64,000 bases of DNA, from contig JAEWSH010000019.1 in the NCBI GenBank assembly GCA_023398375.1, forward strand, positions 1 through 64,000, in the 5' to 3' direction. The notes below the pieces were generated by a model, which ran no database searches, had not been told where the DNA came from, and saw nothing but the letters and a program-made list of their open reading frames with translations. Position numbers and translations under genes: made by a program. This stretch comes from Bacillota bacterium. GTDB lineage: Bacteria; Bacillota; Clostridia; Lachnospirales; Lachnospiraceae. Of this stretch, positions 9,313 through 19,692 are shown in pieces (the first letter of the stretch is position 1; the number at the start of each line of letters is the position of its first letter).

Positions 9313-11379
9313 ATGATAGAGAAAATCGGAAAGATTACTTTAGATTATAAATATTATTCCGGAAAAGATCTTTATTGTGATGGTGTAATTGAAGATGAGC
9401 TCCTTGCAATTGTAGAGAATTTCCCGAAAGAAGAATATCCGCGTATCATTGAAGAAAGAGAAGATTGGCCTATTCTTTATCACTTATCGCCATTGCGCGA
9501 GAATATCGTGGATTGGATTCCGTTGGATTCTTCTATGAAGGTGTTGGAAGTTGGATCCGGATGTGGTGCGATTACAGGCGCGCTAGCGAGAAAAGCAGGA
9601 ACTGTTACTTGTATTGATCTATCCAAAAAGAGAAGCCTGATCAATGCCAATCGCCACAAAGAGTGTGACAATGTAACGATACATGTTGGAAATTTTAAGG
9701 ATATAGAACCGGAACTTCCTACAGATTATGACTATATATTCTTAATTGGTGTATTTGAATACGGACAAGGATATATGGGAACAGATACACCATATGAAGA
9801 TTTTATGGCGATCTTAAAAAAGCATATGGGTGACTGTGGAAGAATGGTGATCGCAATAGAAAATAAATTTGGTCTAAAATATTGGGCCGGTTGTAAAGAG
9901 GATCACTTTGGAACATTTTTCAGCGGGATTGAAGATTATCCGGACGGCGGAGGTGTTCGTACATTTACAAGGCGTGGTCTTGAAAAGATCATGAAGGTAA
10001 ATAATGTGGGAGATTGTTCTTTCTATTATCCATACCCGGATTACAAATTCATGACTACGGTATATTCAGATGCATATCTGCCGCAAGTGGGAGAACTATC
10101 CAATAATCTCCGTAATTTTGATCGCGACCGTATGATGCTTTTTGATGAAAAGAATGCATTTGATTCCATTATACGAGAGGGTGTATTTAATGAATTTTCC
10201 AATTCTTATCTGTTAGTGATCGGTGAACCGCTGGATATCAAATATGCAAAGTTTTCCAATGACAGAGCCGAAAAGTTCGCGATCCGCACTGATATCTGCC
10301 AGAATAAGGCAGGAAACAGAACGGTGTATAAGACACCGATCGGCAGTCAGGCAATGGAACATATTGAAAATATAGCAGCTTTTTACGGGGAACTATGCAA
10401 ACGGTTTTCCGGAGGCAGATTCCGGATCAATAAGTGTCAGTTGGAAGACGGAAGATTGCAGCTGGAATATTTAAAGGGAAAAACGCTGGAAATGCTGCTG
10501 GATGAACACCTTGACAGAGGTGATGAAGCTGGATTCCGTACATTGATTGATGAATTTGCGGAAGCTGTTAAATATAATGAAGATATGCCGGTAAATGATT
10601 ATGATTTGATATTTTCCAATATTTTGGTGGATGAAGAAACAGATCAGTGGACGATCCTTGATTATGAGTGGACATTTATGCAGCAGATGCCGGCTGTACA
10701 GAACATTGTAAGAGCATTATACTGCTATCTGATCGGTGCAAATAAAAGGAGAAAAATAAGCTTTGAATTAATCAGAGAAAAATGCGGCATAGAAGAAAAG
10801 GAAATAGATTCCTTTGTTGCAAAAGAACTGGAATTTCAAAAATATGTGACCGGGCAAAGATTATCCATGACAGAACTTCGTGATAGGATAGGACAGGCAA
10901 TGATACCTGTAAAGCAGGTCGCATTATGCCATGCAGAGAGATGGAAGCGTAAAAAAGTACAGATCTATGAAGATCTGGGGAGCGGTTTTAATGAGGCGGA
11001 TTCTTACTTTATAGCAGGAGCTTATGGGGCAGATGACGGCAAAAATGAAGGACATCTCATAGAGGCAGCGATTGACTGCCAGAAAAATGTAAAGAGGCTT
11101 CGGATTGATCCGGCCATGGAATCCTGTGTACTTAAGATTGATACGTTATCTGTAAATGGACGGGATATCTGGAATAAGAAGAGGACATGTCAGGTAAATG
11201 GTAAGAAATTAGGGCATCAAATAATTGTATTTGCAACTGCAGATCCTAATATTACTATAGATTTATCCTTAGAAGACACGGGGGAGAAGAAAATAAAAAT
11301 ATCATTTGTGATTGTCCCTATGCCGGCTGGTATGGCAGAAACAATGGAAGCGGGATTAGTTAAGAAATTTTTAGGCTGA
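9313..11379 (+). CDS. Methyltransferase fused to a kinase-like domain (WbdD-like candidate chain terminator)
   Basis: 688 residues. The N-terminal class I SAM methyltransferase (about 55-230) has VLEVGSGCG at 77-85. The middle (about 320-500) has a kinase-like layout: VYKTP with K340, a helix with AMEHIEN, a hinge LEYLKGKTLE, a catalytic loop YDLIFSN with D431 and N436 in the D-x4-N spacing, and ILDYEW with D450 in the metal-binding position. A beta-rich C-terminal part follows. In E. coli O9a, WbdD combines methyltransferase and kinase to cap and stop the O-antigen, and Wzt then recognises the cap. Placement right after a Wzt-like ATPase with a C-terminal domain fits that role. Domain detection by eye is firm for the methyltransferase and moderate for the kinase. 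Confidence 0.75.
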   Translation: MIEKIGKITLDYKYYSGKDLYCDGVIEDELLAIVENFPKEEYPRIIEEREDWPILYHLSPLRENIVDWIPLDSSMKVLEVGSGCGAITGALARKAGTVTCIDLSKKRSLINANRHKECDNVTIHVGNFKDIEPELPTDYDYIFLIGVFEYGQGYMGTDTPYEDFMAILKKHMGDCGRMVIAIENKFGLKYWAGCKEDHFGTFFSGIEDYPDGGGVRTFTRRGLEKIMKVNNVGDCSFYYPYPDYKFMTTVYSDAYLPQVGELSNNLRNFDRDRMMLFDEKNAFDSIIREGVFNEFSNSYLLVIGEPLDIKYAKFSNDRAEKFAIRTDICQNKAGNRTVYKTPIGSQAMEHIENIAAFYGELCKRFSGGRFRINKCQLEDGRLQLEYLKGKTLEMLLDEHLDRGDEAGFRTLIDEFAEAVKYNEDMPVNDYDLIFSNILVDEETDQWTILDYEWTFMQQMPAVQNIVRALYCYLIGANKRRKISFELIREKCGIEEKEIDSFVAKELEFQKYVTGQRLSMTELRDRIGQAMIPVKQVALCHAERWKRKKVQIYEDLGSGFNEADSYFIAGAYGADDGKNEGHLIEAAIDCQKNVKRLRIDPAMESCVLKIDTLSVNGRDIWNKKRTCQVNGKKLGHQIIVFATADPNITIDLSLEDTGEKKIKISFVIVPMPAGMAETMEAGLVKKFLG

Positions 11380-11391
11380 GGAAGATAGAGA

Positions 11392-13407
11392 ATGCTGGAT
11401 GTACTGAAAAATGTGGTCAAACAACAATTATATAACGGTTGTTATTCGAGATATTCGAAAGAAGTAGAAAGACAGCAGGACGATTATGCGCAATGGATTC
11501 TGGAAAATGAAGTATGGAAAAAGGAGTTACGGCGTTCTTCATTGCATGCAGCATTTGTCCCTATGCAGGAATTTCGGCAAGGATTTCAAATTCCCAAAGA
11601 AGACATCACAGTATTTTATCGGGACTGTGGTCAAGTTGATAAAACAGCCGCCAGCATAATCAGTTCTTATTTTGAAACATATTCCCATGTGCAGATAGCA
11701 TACGCTGATGAAGACTGTGTGAATGCAGTGGGGAAACGTCATACGCCCTGGTTCAAACCACAATGGTCACCGGACACAGCAGCCTCATTTGCTTATTATG
11801 GGAATTTATTTGCCATTCGTACTGACTTATTGCGAAAGTTTCTTGTATATCCATTCGCAGAAGGAGATAAAAATGCTTATTTTCTGTTTTTACAGGCAGG
11901 CAGATCAATGGGAGAGATCGCTTCCAATGGGAAAGAAAAGCCGATTGCAGCAATAGACGTTATCTTGTTCCACAAATATGCAGAAAAGAATCTGATTCTT
12001 TCTGATGAAGATGCCGCCTTTAGTGACAGCATTTATGAAGAAACGAAATATCCGGATATTGAATTTGAGAGTTTACTGGAAAATCCGTCGGTAGCGGAGC
12101 TGCTTGCACCGATCGAAGCACAAAAAGAGAAAAGGATATCAATCATTATTCCATCGAAAGACCAGCCGGATATATTAGAGACTTGCGTTGCATCTATTCG
12201 TAAAGTGACACAGACGCAGTCTGACAGTGGGGTAGAGATTATCGTAGTTGATAATGGAAGCACTGCGCATAACCGGCTGCGGATAGAAGCGTTATCCAAG
12301 AAATACAAATTGGCATACTATTATGAGCCGAAGCCATTCAATTTTTCTTATATGTGTAATATTGGAGCTGCAAGGGCATCCGGAGAATATTTGCTGTTTT
12401 TAAATGACGATATGGAGATTATTCAGCAAGACTGGATCGAACGGATGCTGCAATCGGCACAGTTGTCTCACGTAGGTGCAGTTGGTGCAAAGCTATTATA
12501 TCCTGATTCGGATCTGATACAACATGTCGGGGTTACCAATCTTGAGATCGGACCGGCACATAAACTATTGAAATTACACGACGAAAAAGTGTATTATCAT
12601 GGTCAGAACCGCCATGTTTATGATATGATAGGTGTGACCGCGGCCTGTCTTATGATAGCAAGGGATAAGTTTCATGAAGTGCAGGGATTTAGTGAGTCAT
12701 TGGCCGTTGCCTATAATGATGTGGATTTATGCTTTGCGTTATATGAAGCTGGTTATTATAACGTACAGCGGAATGATGTGGTATTATATCATCACGAATC
12801 ATTGAGCCGTGGAGATGACCTGCTGTCGGATGAGAAGAAAGAACGTTTACTGAAAGAAAAACTGGTACTATATCAAAGACATCCATCATTAAAGGGAAAA
12901 GATCCTTTTTACAGTCCGCATCTCGCAGGGACGAAACATATGTATCTTTGTGATTATCAATTTGAGTATGAAAAGGAAGATTATTATGTGGATGTACAGG
13001 AATGGACAAATGGGGAGCCCGTGGAATGGGAGAATAATTGCCTGACTGTTACGATAGAGATTGCAAAGCTGCAGGATAAGCAGGAATATGGGGAAATTCC
13101 CCGTGCCTATCATGTAGAAGGGTGGTCTTACGTGCTGAATATGGATAACTGTCAATATGACAGGAGATTGTTATTGGTAGGAGATATGGGCAGGATTTAT
13201 TCTATGAAGGTGGTAAGCCGGTATCGAAGAGACGTTAAGAGAATCTTATCGGAGCAGAAAAATGTAGATCTTGCAGGATTTGTCTGCAGGATACCAAGAG
13301 GTGAGATCATACGTGGCACTTATCTGATTGCAATGCTTGTAAAAGATAGGTGTTCAAAGCAGTATTTATATAAAAGAACGACTACACAGTTAGTGATAGA
13401 GGACTAA
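11392..13407 (+). CDS. Glycosyltransferase with GT2 domain
   Basis: 671 residues. A GT-A/GT2 domain lies at about 245-480: RISIIIPSKDQPD, IIVVDNGS, the DXD-like LFLNDDMEI and VAYNDVDLCF. The first 200 residues resemble a degenerate second GT-A fold (IAYADEDC), and the C-terminal 130 residues are beta-rich, as in large rhamnan-type glycosyltransferases. It probably adds one sugar of the repeat unit on the cytoplasmic face. The start follows GAGGAAG. The acceptor and donor cannot be read from the sequence. Confidence 0.85.
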   Translation: MLDVLKNVVKQQLYNGCYSRYSKEVERQQDDYAQWILENEVWKKELRRSSLHAAFVPMQEFRQGFQIPKEDITVFYRDCGQVDKTAASIISSYFETYSHVQIAYADEDCVNAVGKRHTPWFKPQWSPDTAASFAYYGNLFAIRTDLLRKFLVYPFAEGDKNAYFLFLQAGRSMGEIASNGKEKPIAAIDVILFHKYAEKNLILSDEDAAFSDSIYEETKYPDIEFESLLENPSVAELLAPIEAQKEKRISIIIPSKDQPDILETCVASIRKVTQTQSDSGVEIIVVDNGSTAHNRLRIEALSKKYKLAYYYEPKPFNFSYMCNIGAARASGEYLLFLNDDMEIIQQDWIERMLQSAQLSHVGAVGAKLLYPDSDLIQHVGVTNLEIGPAHKLLKLHDEKVYYHGQNRHVYDMIGVTAACLMIARDKFHEVQGFSESLAVAYNDVDLCFALYEAGYYNVQRNDVVLYHHESLSRGDDLLSDEKKERLLKEKLVLYQRHPSLKGKDPFYSPHLAGTKHMYLCDYQFEYEKEDYYVDVQEWTNGEPVEWENNCLTVTIEIAKLQDKQEYGEIPRAYHVEGWSYVLNMDNCQYDRRLLLVGDMGRIYSMKVVSRYRRDVKRILSEQKNVDLAGFVCRIPRGEIIRGTYLIAMLVKDRCSKQYLYKRTTTQLVIED

Positions 13408-13418
13408 AAGGTGGCAAA

Positions 13419-15416
13419 ATGGAACAGAAGTTAACAGAAAAAGAACTGGAAGATCTTGTAAGCTATTATAAAGATGCTTATGAGAAGGAAAAGCAGAAGG
13501 TGAATACCTTTGCAGGAAAACTTACAGATGCAGAAAGTAAGGCAGAAGATCTCGCATTTAAGTTAAAGCGCATCAAGAATAATCCATTTTGGAAAGCAAC
13601 AAAACCGTTTCGGGTAGTGATCCACTTTCTGATCAGGACGAAGGACAGGATAGTAAGACTTGGGAGTCCGGCAGGAATTGCCCGCAAGATAAAGAGCAAA
13701 CGTATTGAAAAGAAAGCAATGCAGCAGCACGGAAAAGCCAGTTTCCCAACGGAAGCTGTCAGAAAAGAACAAAGCGCAGTCTTATTTCCAAAGAAGGTCA
13801 AGATAAGTATACTGGTCCCTCTTTACAATACGCCAAAGCAATTTTTGACAGAGATGATAGATTCTGTTGTATATCAGACATATCAGAATTGGGAATTATG
13901 TCTGGCGGATGGTTCCGATGCGGAACATGCTTATGTAGAAGACATTTGTAAGCAATACATGATCAGCGACAGCAGGATCCTATATAAAAGACTCGAGAGA
14001 AATGAAGGTATCTCAGGAAATACCAATGCGTGTTTCAAGATGGCATCAGGTGAATATATCGGACTTTTTGATCATGATGATATCCTGCATCCCTGTGCAT
14101 TGTATGAATACATGAAAGTGATCTGTGAGCAGGATGCAGATTATATCTACTGTGATGAAGCTACCTTTAAAAATGGGAATATCGACCATATGATTACGCT
14201 GCACTTTAAATCGGATTACGCCATTGATACTCTGAGAGCCAATAATTATATCTGTCATTTCAGTGTTTTCAGCAGAACGTTACTGGAAGGAACTGAGCTG
14301 TTTCGTACCCAGTTCGATGGCAGTCAGGATCATGATATGATTTTACGTCTGACTACGGCTGCAAGACATGTGGTACATGTTCCGAAGCTTCTTTACTACT
14401 GGCGCTCCCATAAAGGAAGCGTAGCATCTGATATCAGTGCGAAAACATATGCGATAGAGGCGGCAAGAGGTGCGGTATCTGACCATTTGAGACGACAGGG
14501 ATTTGAGCATTTTGAGGTAGTCAGCTCCAGAGCATTTGAAACAATTTTCAGAATTAAGTATCAGGTATTATCGAATCCGTTGGTATCCATTATAATAGCC
14601 AATAAGGATCATTATTCGGATCTTAACAGATGTATCTCTTCTATTATAGATAAATCTACTTATGAAAATTATGAGATTATTGTAATCGAGAATAATAGTA
14701 TACAGGCGGATATAAAAGCCTACTATCAGGAAATTGAAAAGCTGCCCAATATAAAGGTGGTAACTTACGAGGGTGAATTTAACTATTCTAAGATCAATAA
14801 TTATGGAGTTACTTTTGCAACAGGTGAATATGTACTGCTTTTGAATAATGATACACAGGTTATAGCACTTGACTGGATCGAAGAACTGTTAATGTTCGCT
14901 CAGAGGCCTGATGTAGGAGCTGTTGGCGCCAAGCTGTATTATGAAGATAAGACGATCCAGCATGCCGGTATCGTAATCGGGTTAGGAGCTCACAGAACAG
15001 CCGGACATACACACTATAAAGTGAACTATGAAAATGTCGGTTATATGGGTAAATTATGTTATGCGCAGGATGTTACCGCAGTTACAGGAGCATGCTTACT
15101 CGTTAAAAGATCATTATATGATACGCTGCATGGATTGGATGAGAATTTTGCAGTTGCTTTGAATGATGTGGATTTTTGTTTGCGCCTTCGTGCAAAGGGA
15201 TATTTGAATGTGTTCAATCCATATTGTGAGCTTTATCATTTTGAATCAAAATCAAGAGGTATGGATGATGAAGGGGCAAAAGCAGCAAGATATAACGAAG
15301 AGGCGTCCAGGTTCCGGGATAGATGGAAGAAAGAACTGGAAGCAGGCGACCCTTATTATAATCTCAATTTTTCATTGGATAGAAGTGATTATTCATTAAA
15401 AATAAAAAATAAATGA
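13419..15416 (+). CDS. Bifunctional glycosyltransferase, two GT2 domains
   Basis: 665 residues. Residues 1-55 form a charged coiled coil. The first GT2 domain (about 125-350) has KISILVPLYNTPKQF and the metal-site GLFDHDD; the second (about 385-620) has VSIIIANKDHYSDL, LLLNNDTQV and VALNDVDFCL. Two intact active sites suggest one protein adding two sugars, as in polymerising or bifunctional transferases of rhamnose-containing glycans. AAGGTGG precedes the ATG. It is 11 bases downstream of the previous glycosyltransferase. Confidence 0.88.
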   Translation: MEQKLTEKELEDLVSYYKDAYEKEKQKVNTFAGKLTDAESKAEDLAFKLKRIKNNPFWKATKPFRVVIHFLIRTKDRIVRLGSPAGIARKIKSKRIEKKAMQQHGKASFPTEAVRKEQSAVLFPKKVKISILVPLYNTPKQFLTEMIDSVVYQTYQNWELCLADGSDAEHAYVEDICKQYMISDSRILYKRLERNEGISGNTNACFKMASGEYIGLFDHDDILHPCALYEYMKVICEQDADYIYCDEATFKNGNIDHMITLHFKSDYAIDTLRANNYICHFSVFSRTLLEGTELFRTQFDGSQDHDMILRLTTAARHVVHVPKLLYYWRSHKGSVASDISAKTYAIEAARGAVSDHLRRQGFEHFEVVSSRAFETIFRIKYQVLSNPLVSIIIANKDHYSDLNRCISSIIDKSTYENYEIIVIENNSIQADIKAYYQEIEKLPNIKVVTYEGEFNYSKINNYGVTFATGEYVLLLNNDTQVIALDWIEELLMFAQRPDVGAVGAKLYYEDKTIQHAGIVIGLGAHRTAGHTHYKVNYENVGYMGKLCYAQDVTAVTGACLLVKRSLYDTLHGLDENFAVALNDVDFCLRLRAKGYLNVFNPYCELYHFESKSRGMDDEGAKAARYNEEASRFRDRWKKELEAGDPYYNLNFSLDRSDYSLKIKNK

Positions 15417-15457
15417 TAATGAAGTTATCAGAAAGAAAAATACAGGAGGTATCTGAA

Positions 15458-17179
15458 ATGAGCTATATGGATCAATTTAAATTTTGGCTGGAGGATTCTT
15501 ACTTTGATCAGGAGACCAAAGATGAACTGCTTGCAATCAGAGAAAACACAGGAGAGATTGAAGACCGTTTTTATAAAGAGTTAGAATTCGGTACGGGTGG
15601 TTTGCGCGGGATAATTGGAGCAGGAACGAACCGCATGAATATATATACAGTAAGAAAAGCAACACAGGGTCTTGCAAATTACATTATCAAGCAGGGCGGA
15701 CAGAAAAAAGGAATCGCCATTGCATATGATTCCAGATTCATGTCTCCGGAATTTGCTGATGTAGCAGCACAGTGCATGGCAGCGAACGGAATCAAGGCGT
15801 ATGTATTTGATTCCCTGAGACCAACCCCGGAATTGTCATTTGCGCTTCGTACATTGGGATGTATCTCGGGCATTGTTATTACAGCCAGCCATAATCCGCC
15901 GGAATATAATGGATATAAGGTATACTGGGATGACGGTGCACAGATTACAGCACCAAAAGATAAAGAGATCATTGAGGAAGTAAAGAACGTAACAGATTAT
16001 CATACCGTAAAAAACATGGAAAAAGAGGCTGCCATTGCAGCCGGCCTCTATCAGGTGATCGATAAGGAAATTGATGATGCGTATATGGTAGAATTAAAGA
16101 AACAGATTATTCATCCTGAAATTATCAAAGAGGTTGCCGAGGATATTAAGATTGTATACACACCATTTCATGGAACTGGTAATCTTCCGGTCAGAAGAGT
16201 ACTGTCTGAACTTGGATTTAAGAATGTGTACGTAGTACCGGAACAAGAACTTCCTGATCCTGAATTTACTACGTTGGATTATCCAAATCCAGAAGATCCA
16301 AAGGCATTTACATTAGCTCTGAAATTGGCAAAAGAAAAAAAAGCAGATATTGTTTTGGCAACTGATCCTGATGCGGATAGACTCGGTATTTACGCACTGG
16401 ATACTAAATCCGGCGAATATATACCTTTCACAGGTAATATGTCAGGTATGCTGATTGCGGAATATATCATGAGAGAAAGAAAAGCGACAGGTACCATGCC
16501 GGAAAATCCGGCACTTGTAAAAACGATTGTCACAACAAATATGGCGGACCTATTGACGGAAGACTATGGTGTTGCATTAAAGGAAGTTCTGACAGGGTTT
16601 AAATATATTGGAGAACAGATCAAATTATTTGAAGAAACGGGAAGCAATCATTATGTGTTTGGTCTGGAAGAAAGTTACGGTTGTCTTGCCGGTACACATG
16701 CGAGAGATAAAGATGCCATTGTTGCAGTTATGTGTTTATGTGAAGTTGCAGCATGGTGTAAAAAGAATGGAATCACTGTATGGGATCAAATGCTGAGATT
16801 ATATGAGAAATACGGATATTTTAAAGAAGACTTATATACCATTACGTTAAAAGGTATTGACGGATCAAAACAAATTGCTGCAATTATGGATAAACTTAGG
16901 AGCGATCCGCCTAAGAATTTTGGCGAACTTGAGGTAGTCAGTGTGAGAGATTATGAAAAAGATACCGTTCTGAATGTGAGGACTGGAGAAATATCTTCGA
17001 CAGGTCTTCCAAAGTCAAATGTACTTTATTTTGATCTGACGAATGATTCATGGTGTTGTGCCCGTCCTTCCGGAACAGAACCTAAGATTAAGTTCTACAT
17101 AGGGGTGAAAGGTACAGATCTGGCAGATGCACAGATCAAAGTAGATAAATTGACAGAGGCACTAAAAATAAAACTCTAA
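15458..17179 (+). CDS. Alpha-phosphohexomutase (phosphoglucomutase/phosphomannomutase family)
   Basis: 573 residues from ATG 15458, chosen because AGGAGGT lies 8 bases upstream; an in-frame ATG at 15413 overlaps the previous gene and lacks such a site. It interconverts hexose-6-phosphate and hexose-1-phosphate. The phosphoserine loop TASHNPPEYNGYK, the Mg-binding ATDPDADRLG, the sugar-binding EESYG and the phosphate-binding RPSGTEPKIKFY are present. Length and motifs match the PgcA-type group of Firmicutes. Here it likely supplies glucose-1-phosphate to RfbA and to other nucleotide sugars. Confidence 0.93.
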   Translation: MSYMDQFKFWLEDSYFDQETKDELLAIRENTGEIEDRFYKELEFGTGGLRGIIGAGTNRMNIYTVRKATQGLANYIIKQGGQKKGIAIAYDSRFMSPEFADVAAQCMAANGIKAYVFDSLRPTPELSFALRTLGCISGIVITASHNPPEYNGYKVYWDDGAQITAPKDKEIIEEVKNVTDYHTVKNMEKEAAIAAGLYQVIDKEIDDAYMVELKKQIIHPEIIKEVAEDIKIVYTPFHGTGNLPVRRVLSELGFKNVYVVPEQELPDPEFTTLDYPNPEDPKAFTLALKLAKEKKADIVLATDPDADRLGIYALDTKSGEYIPFTGNMSGMLIAEYIMRERKATGTMPENPALVKTIVTTNMADLLTEDYGVALKEVLTGFKYIGEQIKLFEETGSNHYVFGLEESYGCLAGTHARDKDAIVAVMCLCEVAAWCKKNGITVWDQMLRLYEKYGYFKEDLYTITLKGIDGSKQIAAIMDKLRSDPPKNFGELEVVSVRDYEKDTVLNVRTGEISSTGLPKSNVLYFDLTNDSWCCARPSGTEPKIKFYIGVKGTDLADAQIKVDKLTEALKIKL

Positions 17180-17186
17180 GGATAAG

Positions 17187-17215
17187 ACCGGTCGTGTGAT
17201 AAGCACACGGCCGGT
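17187..17215 (+). other. 12-bp stem-loop after the phosphohexomutase gene
   Basis: ACCGGTCGTGTG pairs with CACACGGCCGGT (one G-U pair) around a five-base loop. There is no U-run behind it, so it is probably an mRNA-stabilising or processing hairpin rather than an intrinsic terminator. Confidence 0.6.
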
Positions 17216-17257
17216 TGACATAATGAAATAAAAATTGATAGGAAAGGGCGCTGGAAA

Positions 17258-18586
17258 ATGGGAATCTTAGATAAGCTGTCTGTAAATAACTTAAAAAAAG
17301 CAACCAGATATTGCAAAAAAAACGGTCTTTCCCAAACAATCTATGCGGTGATCGAACGGTTACAAAAGAGCCAATTGGATGAATACACACCCAGAAATCC
17401 GTCGAACAGGGAATTAGAAGAACAACGGGCCTATGAATGGAAACATAACATGAAGATCAGCATTATTGTTCCGGCATATGAGACAGATCAGGACTATTTA
17501 CGTCAGATGATTGATTCTGTAACAGTGCAGACATATGAAAACTGGGAACTCATCATTGTTGATGCAAGTGAAAGCGAAAAAGTGGAAGAAGTTGTCCATA
17601 CTTATTTCGATACCAGAATTATATATCAGCGTTTACCGGAAAATAAAGGGATATCAGCGAATACAAATCAGGCATTACAATATGCAACCGGAGAATACAT
17701 AGGATTATTGGATCATGATGATATTATATCACCTAATGCGCTATACGAGATCGCAAAACATTTAGAAACTGCAGAACCTCCGATTTTGATGTATACAGAT
17801 GAAGATAAAGTAGATGAAACTTTATCCAGATATTATGAACCAAACTACAAAAGAGAATTTAATTTAGATTTAATGTTATCTAATAACTATATATGTCATT
17901 TTAGTGTGATCCGTGCGGATTATATAAAAGAATTAGTATTTCGTTCAGAATACGATGGCGCACAGGATTATGATTTGTTTCTGAGAGTTGTGTCAAAACT
18001 ATTGGAAGAACAACGGTTAAATAAGATTGAGCATATTGATAAAGTGCTTTATCATTGGCGCTGTCATGCGGGTTCGACCTCGGAGAATCCGGATAGTAAA
18101 ATGTATGCCTACGAAGCCGGAAGAAGGGCAGTTCAGGATTTTGTGGATAGACAGGGCTGGAGCGCACAGGTAATCCATACAAATCATTTGGGATTTTACA
18201 GAATAGCCTACAAAGATGAGAATATTTTGGTGGAACGTAACGATGTAGCAATTGTCGGCGGGCATGTGATTCGTAAAAATAAGATTTTATCCGGGGCAAT
18301 GTTTTTGGATGGAACGGCACTTTATAAAGGGATGTCAGTTCATTATAGCGGATACATGCATTTGGCAGCAATGCAGCAGGAAGTAGATGCAGTCGATATC
18401 AGATGCATGCGGATTGATACGACAGGTGCATGCGTAGGCTTGACAGCATATTATGAGGAATGCATGGAGCAACTGGACAATGCGTCGGAAGACATGATTA
18501 TTAAAATGAGTCTGCAATTGTGTCAAATAGCAAGAAAACAAGGATTTCGAGTTGTCTTTGACCCTAAAATGATTGTTGCAGTGTGA
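17258..18586 (+). CDS. GT2 family glycosyltransferase
   Basis: 442 residues. The GT2 domain (about 65-300) has MKISIIVPAYETDQDY, LIIVDASE and GLLDHDDIISP and closely resembles the first GT2 domain of the gene at 13419-15416, suggesting a common donor class. The C-terminal 140 residues form a partial second fold (VAIVGGHVIR) without a visible DXD, so probably one active site. AGGAAAGGG precedes the ATG. It belongs to the same + strand glycan run. Confidence 0.87.
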   Translation: MGILDKLSVNNLKKATRYCKKNGLSQTIYAVIERLQKSQLDEYTPRNPSNRELEEQRAYEWKHNMKISIIVPAYETDQDYLRQMIDSVTVQTYENWELIIVDASESEKVEEVVHTYFDTRIIYQRLPENKGISANTNQALQYATGEYIGLLDHDDIISPNALYEIAKHLETAEPPILMYTDEDKVDETLSRYYEPNYKREFNLDLMLSNNYICHFSVIRADYIKELVFRSEYDGAQDYDLFLRVVSKLLEEQRLNKIEHIDKVLYHWRCHAGSTSENPDSKMYAYEAGRRAVQDFVDRQGWSAQVIHTNHLGFYRIAYKDENILVERNDVAIVGGHVIRKNKILSGAMFLDGTALYKGMSVHYSGYMHLAAMQQEVDAVDIRCMRIDTTGACVGLTAYYEECMEQLDNASEDMIIKMSLQLCQIARKQGFRVVFDPKMIVAV

Positions 18587-18636
18587 ATTGCAGAGAAGCA
18601 AAGGTGTATTATATGAGATGAGAGCATGCTGAAAGC

Positions 18637-19617
18637 ATGCGGATGGGAATAAATGTGAAAACAACGATCGTAATTCCAAATTATAATGGGATACAGTATT
18701 TAGCTGATTGCTTGCAGTCATTGCAGCAACCAGGAAACAAGGCACATATTATAGTGGTTGATAATGGTTCAACAGACGGTAGTCAGGCATACTTAAGACA
18801 GATATTTCCGAAAGTTGAACTAATTGAATTTACAGAAAATAAGGGATTTTGTACCGCGGTAAACACCGGCATTCAGGCATCAAAAACACCATATGTCATA
18901 TTATTGAATAATGATACCAAGGTATACAGCAATTTTGTGCTTTATCTGGAACAGGCAATTGCACAATCAGACAAGATATTTTCAGTGGCATCCAAGATGA
19001 TCGTAATGCAGAAACCGGATATTCTGGATGGTGCCGGAGATTTGTATTGTGCATTCGGCTGGGCTTTTGCCAGAAAAAAAGGGAAGCCAGTGGATCAGGC
19101 GGACATACCGTGCAAGATATTTTCGGCTTGCGGCGGTGCAGCTATTTATAGGAAGGAAATATTTCAGCGGATTGGTCTGTTCGACGAGAACCACTTTGCT
19201 TATCTGGAAGATCTTGATATTGGATATCGGGCACGAATTTATGGATATATAAATTACTATGAGCCAAAGGCATGCGTATTGCATGCTGGGAGTGGTTTCA
19301 GCGGTTCCAGATATAATGAATTCAAAACTGGTCTGTCATCAAAGAACAGCATTTACATGATATATAAAAATATGCCATTGCTGCAGATTTTGTTGAATTT
19401 ACCATTTTTAATATTTGGTTTTTTGGTGAAAGCAGCTTTTTTTATACGCAAAGGATTTGGCAAAACATATATGAGAGGCATCTATAAAGGAATTGTATTT
19501 TCGTGCAGCAGCAGTGCAAAAGAAAAAAAGATTCCTTTTTCCATAAATCATATTGCCCACTACAGTTCCATTCAGCTTGATTTGTGGTTGAATATCTGGA
19601 AATGTCTTATAAATTAA
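18637..19617 (+). CDS. GT2 family glycosyltransferase with C-terminal membrane segment
   Basis: 326 residues as written. The start is uncertain: ATG 18637, ATG 18643 or GTG 18655, the last with GGATGGG 7 bases upstream. The GT2 core has TTIVIPNYNG, IIVVDNGSTDGS, ILLNNDTKV and the C-terminal FAYLEDLDIGYR, as in WbbL/RfbF-type rhamnosyltransferases. A hydrophobic helix near residues 245-270 suggests attachment to the membrane. A small GCATGC/GCATGC hairpin (18624-18640) covers the first possible start. Confidence 0.87.
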   Translation: MRMGINVKTTIVIPNYNGIQYLADCLQSLQQPGNKAHIIVVDNGSTDGSQAYLRQIFPKVELIEFTENKGFCTAVNTGIQASKTPYVILLNNDTKVYSNFVLYLEQAIAQSDKIFSVASKMIVMQKPDILDGAGDLYCAFGWAFARKKGKPVDQADIPCKIFSACGGAAIYRKEIFQRIGLFDENHFAYLEDLDIGYRARIYGYINYYEPKACVLHAGSGFSGSRYNEFKTGLSSKNSIYMIYKNMPLLQILLNLPFLIFGFLVKAAFFIRKGFGKTYMRGIYKGIVFSCSSSAKEKKIPFSINHIAHYSSIQLDLWLNIWKCLIN

Positions 19618-19629
19618 AAGAAAATTAAG

Positions 19630-19658
19630 TTGTGCTTTTTAGCAATTTATTGTACTAT
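19630..19658 (+). promoter_or_regulatory. Candidate promoter for the phosphoglycosyltransferase gene
   Basis: TTGTGC (19630-19635) and TACTAT (19653-19658) are 17 bases apart, upstream of a gene that follows a 75-base gap. This would give the last part of the glycan cluster its own transcription start. Confidence 0.45.
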
Positions 19659-19692
19659 ATTAGGTGTGTATTTTGAAAAATAGGTGATAACT

